Part shown: one piece after another, positions 12,646 through 23,339 of the stretch | How positions within the stretch are numbered: position 1 is the first letter of the stretch | Layout: every line of letters begins with the position of its first letter | Source: Hippophae tibetana | Lineage: Eukaryota; Streptophyta; Magnoliopsida; Rosales; Elaeagnaceae | DNA length: 64,000 nt | Assembly: GCA_037013495.1 (NCBI GenBank) | Contig: CM072812.1 | Coordinates: 40,173,001-40,237,000, forward strand | Direction of reading: 5' to 3' | The notes under the pieces: generated by a model | Databases searched by the model: none | The model's input: only the letters and a program-made list of their open reading frames with translations | What the model was told of the DNA's origin: nothing | Translations under genes and position numbers: made by a program

Positions 12646-12890
12646 AAGAGTAAATGAAGTGATAAAATGAAGAAAATAAAGAAAAAATAGTGTTTTTTAA
12701 GTGAGAAAGTGAAGGAAAATGGGTATAAATTTTTTAGTATTATGCTGCAAAATAGGAGATCTAGAAGAGAAATTGGAGAGGAAGAAAACTCACTAAACGG
12801 TACCGGAATTGGTGTTCGAAGGTGGCCAAAAAATGAGAAAGAGTAGGAAGAGGTGGTCAATTTTTTAGGCAGCAATTGGGATACAATATC
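12646..12890 (-). other. CACTA-A 5' untranslated leader
   Basis: Shared with CACTA-B (20215-20416) and CACTA-C (51860-52080), which supports a conserved leader rather than a gene. Minus-strand landmarks are TTTTTGGCCACC, the CACTTTCTCACTTAAAAAAC run and TTCTTCATTTTATCACTTCATTTACTC. Its 77-residue open frame has no recognisable family and is probably chance. Confidence 0.6.
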
Positions 12891-12944
12891 ACATTCTATC
12901 TAAAAATGGAGGAGAAAAGAGGGAAAAGGAAAAGAAAACATGGA

Positions 12945-13198
12945 TATAATCGGTTGACACGTAAGACCTAGCGTCAATTCTACGAGTCAACCGACACTAC
13001 ACATAGGACATAGCATCGGTCTTACGTGTCAAACAACTCTACACTTAGGACGTAGCATCGGTTCTATGTGTCAACCAACACTATTTTAAATTTTTTTTAA
13101 GTCGGTTTTTCAGTGTAACAACTTAAAATTCATTATAAGTTGATTATCCCCAAAAAACAAACTTTAAATCTTGACTTAAATACCCTTTTGTAGTAGTG
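12945..13198 (-). repeat. CACTA-A 5' terminal and subterminal repeats
   Basis: Three copies of a palindromic word of the type GACACGTA..ACC.A.CGTC / ACGTAGCATCGGTTC.A.GTGTCAACC lie at 12951-13085, followed by AAGTCGG and the terminus CACTACTACAAAA (minus strand, from 13198). Such clustered subterminal repeats are transposase-binding sites in En/Spm elements. Equivalent blocks are at 19690-19795, 20108-20200 and 52148-52215. Confidence 0.8.
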
Positions 13199-13201
13199 AT
13201 C
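13199..13201. repeat. Right target-site duplication ATC of CACTA-A
   Basis: Matches ATC at 5632-5634. Confidence 0.85.
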
Positions 13202-13584
13202 ACCCCCAAAGAATCCAAAGTGACACCAGAGGTAGCATTCAAATATTTGTTTTTACTTATGATCATGCTTTATATTTCTTCAATAGGTTTGACAATTTAA
13301 TGAATCAGAATCATGAAAAAGAAATTTTGGATACATTCTACAAGGTGAAAATCCACATACCTCTTACGAAAGATATTAAGAAGGAAATTTGGTGTGAAAA
13401 ATAAGTTAAGGAACTTTTTATTACCAAGGATAAGGTTAAGGATAACAAAGAGATAGTTTGGGGGGAGAATGTATCTATTATGCTTAAAAGGAGACTACCA
13501 TTAAGGTGTAAGGATGTAAATAATGAACTACTAGTTCAAAATTTTGACATCACATTCTTCAATATCCTTGATGATGGTGGATGA
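13202..13584 (+). pseudogene. Athila-like gag fragment, part 2
   Basis: Continues the gag cut at 5634. Blocks RFDNLMNQNHEKEILDTFYK, VKIHIPLTKDIKKEIWCEK, VKELFITKDK and NVSIMLKRRLPLRCKD fit the usual FPQR...F.KLHINIPF.EAL..MP.Y.KFLK and SAI.Q.KLPPK.KDPG pattern. It ends near DDGG, where Athila polyproteins pass into the protease. No protease, RT, RNase H or integrase follows, so pol is absent. Two or more frame breaks. Confidence 0.75.
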
Positions 13585-15251
13585 TAAAAAAGGCACTATT
13601 GGGGTAGTAACGTTAAACCAAGTGCTTTGTGGAAGATAACCCACTAGATCTATTTTCTACTCCCTTTTTACTTATTTTTATATTACATATATGCATGTAC
13701 TTACATTGAGAACAATGGAATAATTAGGTGTGTGGGAGTATTAACATGTCACTATCTTTTTTTGTTTTTGCTTTATTAGGTTTAACATGTTTTAGGATTA
13801 GTATGCTCAAGGTAGCATAAAGTTTTCATGTTTAGTATTTATTTGTTGCATTTCTTAGGATAATTAGGATTAATAGACAGGGTTGGAAACAATCGCATGT
13901 TCTCTATTTATTTTTTGGCATTGATGATTGTGTTTAGTATTTATTTGTTGCATTTCTTAGAATAGTTAAGATTAATAGACAAGCTTGGAAACAATTGCAT
14001 GTTCTCTATTTTTTTTAGCATCAATGATAAAATTAGCTAAATAATGTTAGGTTAAAAAAGATAATGAATGTTGATAGAGTAATGACCTTGTTCCTAAGTG
14101 AAGGGGGCTTTATGATAATTTTGCTAGAAGCTTACATGCACAATAGATAAGTTGGTGATAGAAGAATTTATATGCATGAAATTATGAAAAATATTGTGAA
14201 TTCCTTGAAATTTTGCTATACTTTCAATGAATAAGAATATGTTACTAGAAATTTTCTTTAAGTTTATCAAGTCAAATACTAAATATATTTCCTGAAAAAT
14301 GATTGAGGCAATAGGATTAACTTCTTTGGTTAAATTTTACCACTCTTAATGTTGTTATTCTTTCAAGAACAACCCCTTTAGTAAACCAATTTTAACTTAC
14401 ATAAGTTAATTATTTGTACCCCCTCATTACCCTTTGAACTAAACACATTAGTCTTACCCTATAGTTCAAAAAAGTATAGTTGCATAAAAAGAGAAGAGAT
14501 TATATGAAAATGCTAGAATAAGATTTAAAAGTAGTAATTATACTATAATTGATTAAATTTCCTATGTATAGAAACAACCCTTGATACAATATGTACCACA
14601 CATTAAAAAAATGAATCAAAAAAGAATAATAATAATAAGGGGAGAAGCTCAAAAGAATTATAAAAAGAGATGTTTGTTATAAAAAAAAAGCGACAAAAAT
14701 AAAAGAGAACGCCAATAATGATGCTCGAGTCCAAAACAATAAAATTTGACCATGTTTTATTAACATATAGTCTTATAACAATATTATTTATAAGATTCTT
14801 TCTCTTACTTCTTGGATTCATGAATTGTTATTTCTCCTTACTCGTTCATTTGATTGAACCAATAAGCCTAGCCTTATTATAACCAAATGAAAGACCTTTC
14901 GATTTTAAGGAGTACTTTTTGTGAGTGGAGATACAATTTTAAGGAAAATCCTATATTATCCGATTCAACCCTAAAAAGAATAGTAATATTTTATAGGAAG
15001 AAATAATGTTTCAATTTGTTTGAGTTGTATGATTTGACTATTACTAATTGATACTACATCACACACACATAATTTTAGCATGATTAGTATTCAATAATTC
15101 TAACAAATGGACCACAATAGGTAATATCCAACATTTATTAGAATTTGAAAATGTAATATTGTTAAGTCCTAGAGATAAAATGTCATAAGTTTTTTCAATT
15201 ATGAGTGATGACTATGCTCGAGAACTAACAAAGAGTATGTGTGAAAAAGTT
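13585..15251 (+). other. 3' non-coding region of the Athila-like element
   Basis: The segment TTACATTGAGAACAATGGAA at 13701-13720, followed by GTGTGTGGGAG, matches the CATTGAGGACAATG...GTTTGGGGG signature found after pol in Athila/Tat elements. A 70-base tandem doubling lies at about 13820-14010 (TTTAGTATTTATTTGTTGCA twice). The rest is AT-rich and non-coding; the 72-residue minus frame at 14603-14821 looks like chance. The purine-rich GTGTGAAAAAG ahead of 15252 may be the polypurine tract. Confidence 0.6.
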
Positions 15252-16617
15252 TGATAAGTGATATTTTATAGGCATTTTTAGATATCACTTCCTTTATACT
15301 TATATATTATTTTTTATTATTAGAATGAGCTAAAAATATTTATTTTATATTTATTTTCAAAATATTGATTTTCTAGATTTTTTGAAATTTTTATGAATTT
15401 TTTTATAATTTTTATTTGATAGGTGGATTAACTTAGAAAGGAAGTGAATACATTTTGCAGCTTATTCTATCAATTTACCCATCGTAACTTGTCTTATCAT
15501 TTTTTACATATGGTGGACACTAATCCTATCTCCACCAGAATACCAATAATCGTAGTTATATTTTAATTTGATTTTTGTCTCTTATAAATATAAAAAAAAC
15601 ACCATACAAAATAGGGGAGAAGAACAAAATATACATATTTAAATACATGATTTATATAATTAAATTAGAGGCAAGAATATAGAAAAAAAAGATTCAATAA
15701 GTAATTAAAAAATTTGAAGATCAAATTTAAGAACATTAATACTAAGATTTCTTCTCCTTTCTTTTATTGTTTTTATGAATAATATTATAAATTTATTGTT
15801 TTCCATGAGTAGTTAATTTAATATTTGATTGTGAGTTATTTCAAAATCCTAGACATATGTTGCAATATTTAATAAGATCTGTAATATTCTTCTCAACTAT
15901 TTTTCTGCATTAAGTATTAATTCTCAGTTTTAATCTTTGTATGAATTTTCTTGATTATTCAAGTATATAATTATATAATCAGATTAATTTATCGTTAATT
16001 AATTTAGTTAAATAGGTATGTAATCGCTTGATTAATTTAAATAATTAGTGATAAATTATTCTCAACTATTTTTCTACATTAAGTATTAATTCTCGGTTTT
16101 AATGTTTGTATGAATTTTCTTGATTATTCAAGTATATAATTATATAATCAGATTAATTTATCGTTAATTAATTTAGTTAAATAGGTACGTAATCGCTTGA
16201 TTAATTTAAATAATTAGTGATAAATTATTTACAATAATGATTGATACTCAAGGTAATTAAATTAAACTTATGTGTTTAACCTTGATTAAAAAAATAGGTA
16301 AGAAAATATTGAAACTTAAGAACTTGTGAATTTCTAAATATAATCAATGAATGAGAGATTGATATATGTTTTTATTGATTTACAATCTAGTAGTATATAA
16401 TGATCATACAATCATTTTTTTATTTATATAATTATTGTAATCTTTATATTTTATTTTTATGTTTATTAATCTTTAGTTCATAGATTTAATTTTCAATTTA
16501 AAAAAAAATTAAAATTTTATTTTTTAAATTTTAATTAACTTACAAATTATTTAGTAATTAAGAGTATATATTTTTATCAATGTTTTTGAGCACAACAACA
16601 CTTATTCTTAAAATTAA
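15252..16617 (+). repeat. 3' LTR of the Athila-like element (right end truncated)
   Basis: Starts TGATAAGTGATATTTTATAG and aligns from about 15355 with the 5' LTR at 3590. A TATA-like TTATAAATATAAAA lies near 15580. The alignment stops at TTATTCTTAAAATTA (about 16617), roughly 60 bases before the LTR end defined by the 5' copy, so the right terminus and target duplication are lost. A 169-bp internal tandem duplication is listed separately. Confidence 0.75.
15890..16227 (+). repeat. 169-bp tandem duplication inside the 3' LTR
   Basis: 15890-16058 is repeated at 16059-16227 with only a few differences (for example TTCTGCATT/TTCTACATT, TCTCAG/TCTCGG, GGTATG/GGTACG). The 5' LTR has a single copy, so the doubling occurred after insertion of the element. 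Confidence 0.9.
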
Positions 16618-16639
16618 AGCAAATACGGTGCCTTCTACG

Positions 16640-17590
16640 ATAACCTCAGCTCATCTAGTTTTTTCTGCTAAATATTTTATGATGATTCCTTGTTGACAGT
16701 CCAGGGTAATTCATGAGCTAGCTATGTTTAGATACGCTTGTTATAGGGACGGAATTATTGGTACATGGTCTAAGATGGAGGACTGGAAATCGGCAATCAA
16801 TGATTATTTATCATGATCCTTGGGTACCTATGATGGGAGGTAGATTCTGGGTTCTATCAAGTCAGGTGTTAGGTGAGGATGCCACTATTTGAAAAATTGA
16901 TTTGATTCAACAGGTTCTCAATGAAGATGAGGCAAATACTATATTGAGAATACCACGTACTGAAGCCTACCCAAAGAGCTGATATAATGGTCTGGCACTT
17001 CAATTCTTCGGGTATGGATACCATGAATAGTGGATATAGGCTTGTGCATTTTTATTGTGAGCAGGAAGGTGGGGGTCTGTCTAACTCAAATTGGATGGTG
17101 TTCCAATGGCTGTGGAGGAGGTCATGGGGGCTCAAGGTGTGGGCAAAGTTAGGCACTTCATGTGGAGAGTTTTACAGGGTGTTGTTCCGTGCAATGCATC
17201 TTTGTTTCGATGGAAGGTCAAAGAGGATGTCATTTGCTTACTGAGTGATGGTAAAGCTAAGACTATTAACCATGCTTTATGGGTGTGTAAAATGGAAAAT
17301 CAAGTATGGAAGAGGTCTGAACTTGTTGGTTTCTACAAACAATATAATAAAATGGAGTTTGTGGAGCATGTTTGGTATGAATTGATGTAGTTGACTGATG
17401 ATCAGATTGTAACGATGAGAAAATATCACATTGGATATGGCGTGCTAGGTGTGAGTTGTGACACTGGGTTTTCAATAAATGTAGGTGGATGGAGCTGCAG
17501 ATTCTAAGCTGGGCGACACAACAAGCTGAAGATTATCAGCGGGTAAACGTTGCTTCGTCAGTGGCTTCGGCTAAATTGGGTGGGTTGATA
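16640..17590 (+). pseudogene. LINE ORF2 3' part (linker and zf-RVT region)
   Basis: Plant L1-type LINEs encode endonuclease, RT, a zf-RVT domain and RNase H. With frameshifts, FSAKYF (16660), WSKMEDW (16770), YHDPWVPMMGG (16810) and NEDEANTILRIPRTE (16920) match the ARVLKAKYF, GN..IRVW.DPW.P and V..IL.IPL blocks. LVWHFNSSG and SGYRLVHF (16990-17050) and VGKVRHFMWRVL, ALWVCKMENQVW (17140-17310) are the zf-RVT domain (PF13966). LSWATQQAEDYQ at 17502 is the linker to RNase H. Endonuclease and RT are missing upstream, cut by the Athila-like element boundary. Confidence 0.82.
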
Positions 17591-17599
17591 ATTTTAATA

Positions 17600-19080
17600 A
17601 AATAGAATTATTTAATCACTTTAGTTTGTCATTAATTATGTCATTGTAATTAGAATGAAAACAAACTCGTAAAGACAAATCAAAATAGAAAAAATTAGCA
17701 CCATGTTGTAATGGGCATTTTTCCATGCCAAGACACGCATGGAGGAAAATTAAGCAACAAGGACCATATATACTACGGCACGTAAAAATCCATGATATGA
17801 TGTACGTTTAGTAGCTGGGAAAAAAAAAATCTTATTCCTAATCAAACATTGATTTTCAACTTTAATCCTCAAATCTTGTATCATTTTAAGAGATAATCTA
17901 ATGGTCCTATATATAAGGTTTTTTTTCTTTAAATGACCACCATTTTTTCATAAATATGTGACGCAACGTGAATGTCTTGGATCATAATTGAATTTTGTAC
18001 CAAATTGACGCAGGTCACGGTGGTGAAAAATGTGTGCAACGGTATGTGATCTCACGATCCACTTTTTCTCTCCATTTTGTAACGTTTTTCCAACTATATA
18101 AACCCCCTTCTTTAGTTATCAACACACATAAACTCAAGAACCATTTGAGTTTTCAAAACAATTCTCCCTAAGTCATTATAGCTTTTAGGTTATAGTTTTC
18201 TTAGTTTTATATGGTAGGTTTCGATTCAATAAGTAGCATAAATAACATATTTGGAGGTTTTTAGATATTAATCATTATTAAAATTGTACATTGAAAGTAC
18301 AATTAAGGTATTATTTTTAATTGTATTATTATATTTTTAGAATTAATTTTATGTACTATTTTTAATATATTAATTATTTATTAAATCTAAGCATTTTTGG
18401 TTGAAAATATTATAGGATATTAATTATGTTGTTATGATTGTGAAATATTAACTTAGGTAAATATTTTTATAAAATAAATTTATTTTTATTTCTTCATTTA
18501 ACATTTATACAAAGTTTATTACAAAAAATATATTTACTACATATTTTTCGTAATATATACAAAAGTTAGATTTAGAACTCGATTATAGAGATCTGATTTA
18601 AAATTACATTCTATTTCAAAGTTTTTTACAAAGATTTATTATTGAAAAATATATTGATGATATTTTCTCGTTATAGATTTAAAATTTGAAAATTAGTTCT
18701 CAGATATATCAATCTTAAATTTAACTTTGACATATTAAATGAAAGTTTAAATTATGTTCTCGACATTAAGCAGTGATTTAAATGATTTGTTATTTTCTTA
18801 AAAATAAATCATAATTTAATAATAATCAATTAGTGATCACGATATTAAGATATTAATTAATTTTTATTGACAAATAATTTAATCACTACTTTAAGATATT
18901 TTCATACAAAAATAAAAAAAATCATTAATATTAATATGCATCTTTAATAACTTAATTAACTTTAAGTGATCATGAGAAACTAATTGATATATATCATAAT
19001 TTTTTTATTAAATTTAAATATTTTTCCCTGTTATTCATTAAATCAAATCTAATTTATGCTAATAGTTTAGAATTTTCATT
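17600..19080 (+). repeat. Old solo-LTR-like repeat, relative of family LTR1
   Basis: Order of landmarks is the same as in LTR1 at 41498-43338: a moderately GC-rich upstream block with ACACGCATGG and GTGACGC (17730-18020), a TATA box TATATAAA (18095-18102), a CT/CA-rich leader (CACACATAAACTCAAGAACC), then AT-rich blocks such as TGTGAAATATTAACTTAGGTAAATATTTTTATAAAATAAA. Similarity is weak but collinear over about 1 kb. It lies between two parts of a LINE. Borders are approximate. Confidence 0.6.
18095..18102 (+). promoter_or_regulatory. TATA box of the old LTR1-like repeat
   Basis: TATATAAA followed by CCCCC and, about 25-30 bases on, an A/C-rich probable transcript start. The same layout occurs in other LTR1 relatives (CTATAAAAGG near 42018, CTATAAATAAG near 35859). 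Confidence 0.5.
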
Positions 19081-19084
19081 TCAA

Positions 19085-19370
19085 GAATGTTAACAAGCGG
19101 TGCAAATGGTGAAGAATAATGGTAGGTCGTTATCAGAGGATGGTCATAAAGTGGCGAATATTTGCCATTTAATTTCATGCTGTTTACTTTTCATGCCATT
19201 ATTGTCCGAGAAGGTTCAACTTTTTCGCCCACAGTCTAGTTAAGTTTGGGTACTTTTGTGACGAATTTGTTCCTTGGATGGAAATTGAGTTGTTCTGCCT
19301 TCGGCTTGTCCTTGAACATGATGTTGATATTGCCTAATTCAATAAATATCATTTCATCTAAAAAAGATAT
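19085..19370 (+). pseudogene. LINE RNase H C-terminal fragment
   Basis: QAVQMVKNNGRSLSEDGHKV, a CHYCPREG block and FVTNLFLGWK (19100-19290) resemble the end of plant LINE RNase H (CLQVVQMVN..., HY.PRE.N.VAH.LA, ....WMEE.PS.....LADV). It is on the same strand as 16640-17590 and most likely belongs to the same LINE, pushed apart by the repeat at 17600-19080, with the first part of RNase H lost. No poly(A) tail is evident. Confidence 0.65.
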
Positions 19371-19599
19371 AAAGAGTTTTCCATGTTATAATAGTTTAAA
19401 TAATTAGTTTAAATAGAATTTTTTTATCATAAAGTAAAAATATATATTTTTGATAATTTTTTCTTCCATATTATTTAAATTATATTTAAAGAAAAAATTA
19501 AAATAATAATAGGAAGGAAAACGAATAACTTTTCCTAAAAGGTTAAGTGAAATGACAATTGTATTTCTTTTAGTAATTCTTTTCGTTCTATTTCATGTT
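19371..19599. other. AT-rich spacer left of CACTA-B
   Basis: No coding or repeat similarity recognised. It may be the LINE 3' UTR. It ends with GTT, which pairs with GTC after the element at 34479-34481 as a one-mismatch 3-bp target duplication of CACTA-B. Confidence 0.5.
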
Positions 19600-19689
19600 C
19601 ACTATTACAAATTAAAAGTAGTATTTAAGTCGATATGTAAAGTCAATTTTTGAAAAAAAATAACTTATAATGAATTTAAAGTTGGTTCA

Positions 19690-20200
19690 ATGTATAATTG
19701 ATGCTACACATAGCGTCGGTTGACGTGGTGAACTGACGCTACACACATGAATATTGTCAGTTCACCACGTCAACTGACGCTACGTCCTACGTGAATTTTT
19801 TTATTTAAAAGATGCAGTTTAAAATTGAAAGTATATAGTACAATTTATTTTGGCCAATTATTAATATTTTATTTGATCTCTTTAAAATTTAATTTGGATA
19901 TATATATATATAGTATAATTTTTTATTTTTTTTAGTCAATTGGTTTTTAAAATTATATAATTTTGTGTATTTGTTTGGATACTTAATTTCATGTACGTAC
20001 GTATATGTTTATAGTTAAAATAAAATAAAATAACAATTGAACAAAAAAAAACATTGTACTATATAATTAATTTCAATTTTAAACTGCATTTTTTAAATAA
20101 AAAAAATTACACGTAGAACGTAGCATCAGTTGACGTGGTGAACCGACGCTACACACGTGGATAGTGTCGGTTGACACGTAGAATCAACGCTATCGACACG
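19690..20200 (+). repeat. CACTA-B 5' subterminal repeats split by an inverted repeat
   Basis: Palindromic repeats built on GTCGGTTGACGTGGTGAAC lie at 19703-19795 and 20108-20200, each with both orientations (for example GTTGACGTGG and CCACGTCAAC). These are probable transposase-binding sites. They also carry ACGTG-type cores. The AT-rich inverted repeat at 19795-20107 separates the two blocks and is absent from CACTA-A and CACTA-C. Confidence 0.75.
19795..20107. mobile_element. MITE-like AT-rich inverted repeat
   Basis: The arms at about 19795-19844 and 20051-20107 are near-perfect reverse complements: left TTTAAAAGATGCAGTTTAAA then ATTGAAAGTATATAGTACAAT, right ATTGTACTATATAATT then TTTCAATTTTAAACTGCA. 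About 205 bases of AT-rich DNA lie between, including an (AT)n run near 19896. It is a candidate MITE; the family and the exact target duplication could not be fixed because the flanking CACTA repeats are themselves palindromic. Confidence 0.6.
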
Positions 20201-20214
20201 TATTAATCCATTTC

Positions 20215-20785
20215 TCTTCTTCATCAGAATGTCTTTTTCAATTTATGCAGCAACAATAAACGTCAAAATTGAGTTCACCTCTTCTAGTCTTTCTTATTTT
20301 TGGCCACTTTTCCCCTATTTGTTTGAGCAAAATACTCAAAAAATTTATACTCATTTTCTCACTTATTCTCACTTACAAAACACCTATTTTTTCTTCATTT
20401 CCTTCATTTACTCTTGTAAGTATTTCAATTAATCTTACACACTTATTATTTAGTTTGCTTTATTTTTGTATAAATTTTTTATTTATGTATGTTTTGTATT
20501 ATGCTTGTTATTATATGTTTGACTTATTTTCTGTGGAAATAATATCTCGATGTTGTGGGTGTGTAGGACTATAATATTTACCGTACGTGCATAAATTTAT
20601 TTACATATAAATAATTATATTTTATTAAGTAAAAGTAATACAATTGTAAAATGATTAAAATGATAAAATTTTGTATTATGTATGTTTTGGTATATATTCT
20701 AATAATTAGTGAATTCATATATAATAATACTTGAAATATATTGATTGGATACATAATTAATATGCTTAATTAATGTTATTAATAG
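20215..20785 (+). other. CACTA-B 5' leader and intron
   Basis: The leader (20215-20416) matches A and C. A donor CTTGTAAGT at 20413-20421 and an AT-rich stretch ending in TTAATAG just before AAAATGG (20782-20791) suggest one 5' UTR intron of about 365 bases. The two leader open frames (20229-20432, 20269-20574) have no family and cross the donor, so they are treated as chance. Confidence 0.55.
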
Positions 20786-20788
20786 AAA

Positions 20789-21069
20789 ATGGACAAATCT
20801 TGGATGTCAAAGTGTAGAATTGAGCAGGACTATATTTCTAGAGTTGAAAATTTCATGGAATTTGTTTGATTCGATGCCCATGTGTTAAATGTAAAAATGA
20901 ACGATTTCATGAAGTTGACGAGGTTAAGTATCACCTTATCCGTAATGGTATTTTTTTGAGCTATAAATGTTGGTATTATCATAGAGAAAATATTGATAAT
21001 GCTCATGGGGAAGAGATAAATAAGAATGTGAATGGATTACATGCATCTTATCATAATGTACAGACATAA
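20789..21069 (+). pseudogene. CACTA-B transposase-associated domain
   Basis: Starts MDKSWMSKCRIEQDYISRVE at 20789, the expected opening of plant TNP2 proteins. An indel and a TGA after ENFMEFV then shift the frame; the rest reads CPCVKCKNERFHEVDEVKYH then LIRNGIFLSYKCWYYH, matching the domain's CPC..C ... V..HL...GF...Y..W..H pattern. The CxCxxC cysteines and final His are visible. The copy in CACTA-A shows the same layout. Confidence 0.88.
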
Positions 21070-21099
21070 AATATGTTTCATGGTGTTGAAGATCAACTA

Positions 21100-22292
21100 T
21101 GTGAGGATGATCCCGAAATCTTTAAAAACTTCTAGAAGATGCCAAAAAATCGTTGTATCCAAAATGCAAGAAATACACTAAAATGTCAAGATTAGTTCAT
21201 TTGTACAATGTAAAGGCAAAACATGGTTTTTCTGACAAGGGATTCACAGAATTATTAAACCTACTAGTCAATATGTTTCCTGAGGGTATTGAATTGCCAT
21301 CTTCAATGTATGAAGTGAAGAAATCTCTTAGTCAATTTGGCATGGAATATCATAAGATTCATGCTTGTCCAAATGATTTCATTCTTTATAGAAAAGAATA
21401 TGAGACATTAGATGATTTTCCAATGTGTAAAGAATCGATATGGAAGCATGCTACAAATGAGACAACACCTAAGAAAGGTGTGCTATCAAAGGTTCTTTGG
21501 TACTTTCCTCTGATTCCTCGTTTTCAAAGGTTGTTCAAAAGTAAAGAGACATCAAAGATGTTGACTTGGCATTCAGATAATCGATTTAATGATGGAGTGC
21601 TACGTCATCCTTATGATTCTCCAAATTGGAAAGTAGTAGATGATTTATCTCCTCAATTTGCATCAGATCCGTGAAATCTTCGGCTTTCCATTGCTGTTGA
21701 TGGAATTAATCCATATAGTTCCCTTAGTAGTAAATATAGTTATTGGCTAGTAATTATGGTAACATACAACATTCCTCCCTGGTTGTATATGAAAATAAAA
21801 TTCATGATGTTAACATTATTGATCTCAGGACCGAAATAACCCGGTGTTGATATTGATGTATATTTGCAGCCTCTGATAGATGATTTAAAGACGTTGTGGA
21901 ATGATGGTGTAAATGTTTACGACGCACATAAAGAAGAACACTTTAATTTGAAGGGGGTACTTTTATGGACAATTAATGATTTTCCTGCCTATGGAAACTT
22001 ATCAGGACATGCAACAAAAAGTTACAAGGATGCCCTATATGTAGTAATGGAACTTATGCAACTTATCTTGTTCATGGACGAAAGATGTCTTATAGAAGAC
22101 ATAGAATATTTTTTTCCATCTAGACACAAGTTTAGATACCAAAAGAAACCATTCGATGGTGAAGAAGATCATGATCATGATCATGCACCTCGACCTATGC
22201 GAGGTGTTGAGATATTAAGGCAATTGAATGGTATGGAATTCAAACGATATGGAAAGATGAAAAAAAGAATACTCACTAAGGTAGGGAAATGA
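21100..22292 (+). pseudogene. CACTA-B TNP2 transposase core
   Basis: The longest intact piece (21153-21674) reads YPKCKKYTKMSRLVHLYNVK, AKHGFSDKGFTELLNLL, PSSMYEVKKSL, HACPNDFILYRKEYE, PLIPRFQRLFKSKE and GVLRHPYDSPNWK, all in TNP2 order. A TGA follows DP, and SIAVDGINPYSSLSS with YNIPPWLY lies in the next segment. From 21840 come VDIDVYLQPLIDDLKTLWND, LKGVLLWTINDFPAYGNLSG and FFPSRHKFRYQKKPFDGEED. It cuts and rejoins DNA at CACTA ends (family role). At least three frame breaks make it inactive. Confidence 0.93.
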
Positions 22293-22310
22293 AAGAAATT
22301 AACTAATGAA

Positions 22311-22725
22311 ATGGGTGAAAATGAAAAAGGAAGAGAATCAATAGACCATGGTTGTTGGAATAAAAAATCAATATTTTGGGAATTATCTTATTGGAAAGAC
22401 CTAAACATTCGTCACATCTTAGATGTCATGGATATTGAGAAAAATGTATGTGAGAGCTTGATTGGTACTTTACTTAATATACCTGAAAAAAAGGATAAAA
22501 TCAAACATACTTTCCACCAGCATCATATACAATATCAACAAAAGAGAAGGATGTGCTTTGTAAATGTTTGGAGGGTGTGAAAGTTCTTGATGGTTACTCA
22601 TCCAACTTAAGAAATTTTGTGTCTATCATCGATAAGAAACTTTATGGATTGAAATCACATGACTGTCATATCTTAATGCAACAGTTATTACTAGTTACTA
22701 TTAGATAAATTCTTCCAAAACATGT
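22311..22725 (+). pseudogene. CACTA-B TNP2 C-terminal segment
   Basis: CWNKKSIFWELSYWKDLNIR and HILDVMDIEKNVCESLIGTL (22350-22480) match the KKSIFFELPYW..L..RH.LDVMHIEKNV block that follows the TNP2 core. KVLDGYSSNLRNFVS with KLYGLKSHDCHILMQQLL (22580-22690) leads into DUF4218. The two halves are in different frames. Confidence 0.9.
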
Positions 22726-22739
22726 TTGATTATCAATAA

Positions 22740-23230
22740 TTCATCTTTTTTCATTCTTCAATACAATATTCAAGAAATCTATATCAATTGGCGAGTTAAA
22801 CTCTTTACAGAAAGATGTTGTAGAGACTTTGTGTCTAATTGAAAAATATTTTCCTCCTTCTTTCTTCGATATAATGATTCACTTGTTTGTTCATTTAGTT
22901 CAAGAGGTTCAATTGGGTGGTCCTACTAAATTAAGGTGGATGTATCCTTTTGAGAGATATATGCAAGTCCTTTAAGGATATGTAAATAATAGAAATCGAC
23001 TTGAAGGATGCATGGTGGAACGCTACATTGCTGAAGAGGCCATTGATTTTTGTTCTGAATACTTTAGTGGTTGCACTGAAATTGGGAATCCTACGCATAA
23101 GTTGTTTTTAGAATGTCTTATGATCCAAGTAGGTAACCCTATGCTTGGTGGAATTAAGAAATTATTTATTGATCGCACTCGATGGGAAAAAGCACACTGA
23201 ATCATTTTGGTAAATAATAATGAGGCACAA
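22740..23230 (+). pseudogene. CACTA-B DUF4218 domain
   Basis: LCLIEKYFPPSFFDIMIHL (22830-22890), VQEVQLGGPTKLRWMYPFER (22895-22960) and MVERYIAEEAIDFCSEYFSG (from 23012) follow the family order (L..LE..FPP.FFDIM.HL, GPV..RWMYP.ER, EGSI.E.Y...E...FC..Y). Stops at 22726, 22974 and 23200 interrupt it. Confidence 0.9.
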
Positions 23231-23339
23231 CTGTACGTAGAGTAAGTGATGTTAAACCTTTCCATTTATGCAAAAATATTTTTTATTTAACTATTAATGA
23301 TGATATCTACTTCATATATCTTTAATAACATTACAGGAT

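Larger units (their letters stand above)
5635..13198 (-). mobile_element. CACTA-A: En/Spm transposon, minus strand, decayed
   Basis: The right end, read on the minus strand, is CACTACTACAAAAGGGTATT. The left end (CCTACGAATG) is a worn version of the same terminus, and its next 60 bases match the 3' subterminal region of CACTA-B (TTTAAAGTCAGTT...GAAC.GACTTTA). A 3-bp duplication flanks it. Inside, read from right to left, are subterminal repeats, a 5' UTR with an intron donor, a transposase-associated domain, TNP2, DUF4218, DUF4216, a Transposase_24-like second protein, a DUF8039-like segment and a Ulp1-like protease. All are riddled with stops. It is inserted in the gag of the Athila-like element. 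Confidence 0.92.

Noticed and set aside
14603-14821. Possible small membrane protein on the minus strand
   Set aside because: It is Phe/Leu/Ser-rich from AT-rich DNA in the 3' non-coding part of the Athila-like element; no conservation or family.
20229-20574. Two hydrophobic open frames that could be small membrane proteins
   Set aside because: They cross a conserved intron donor in the CACTA leader and are not kept in CACTA-A or CACTA-C.
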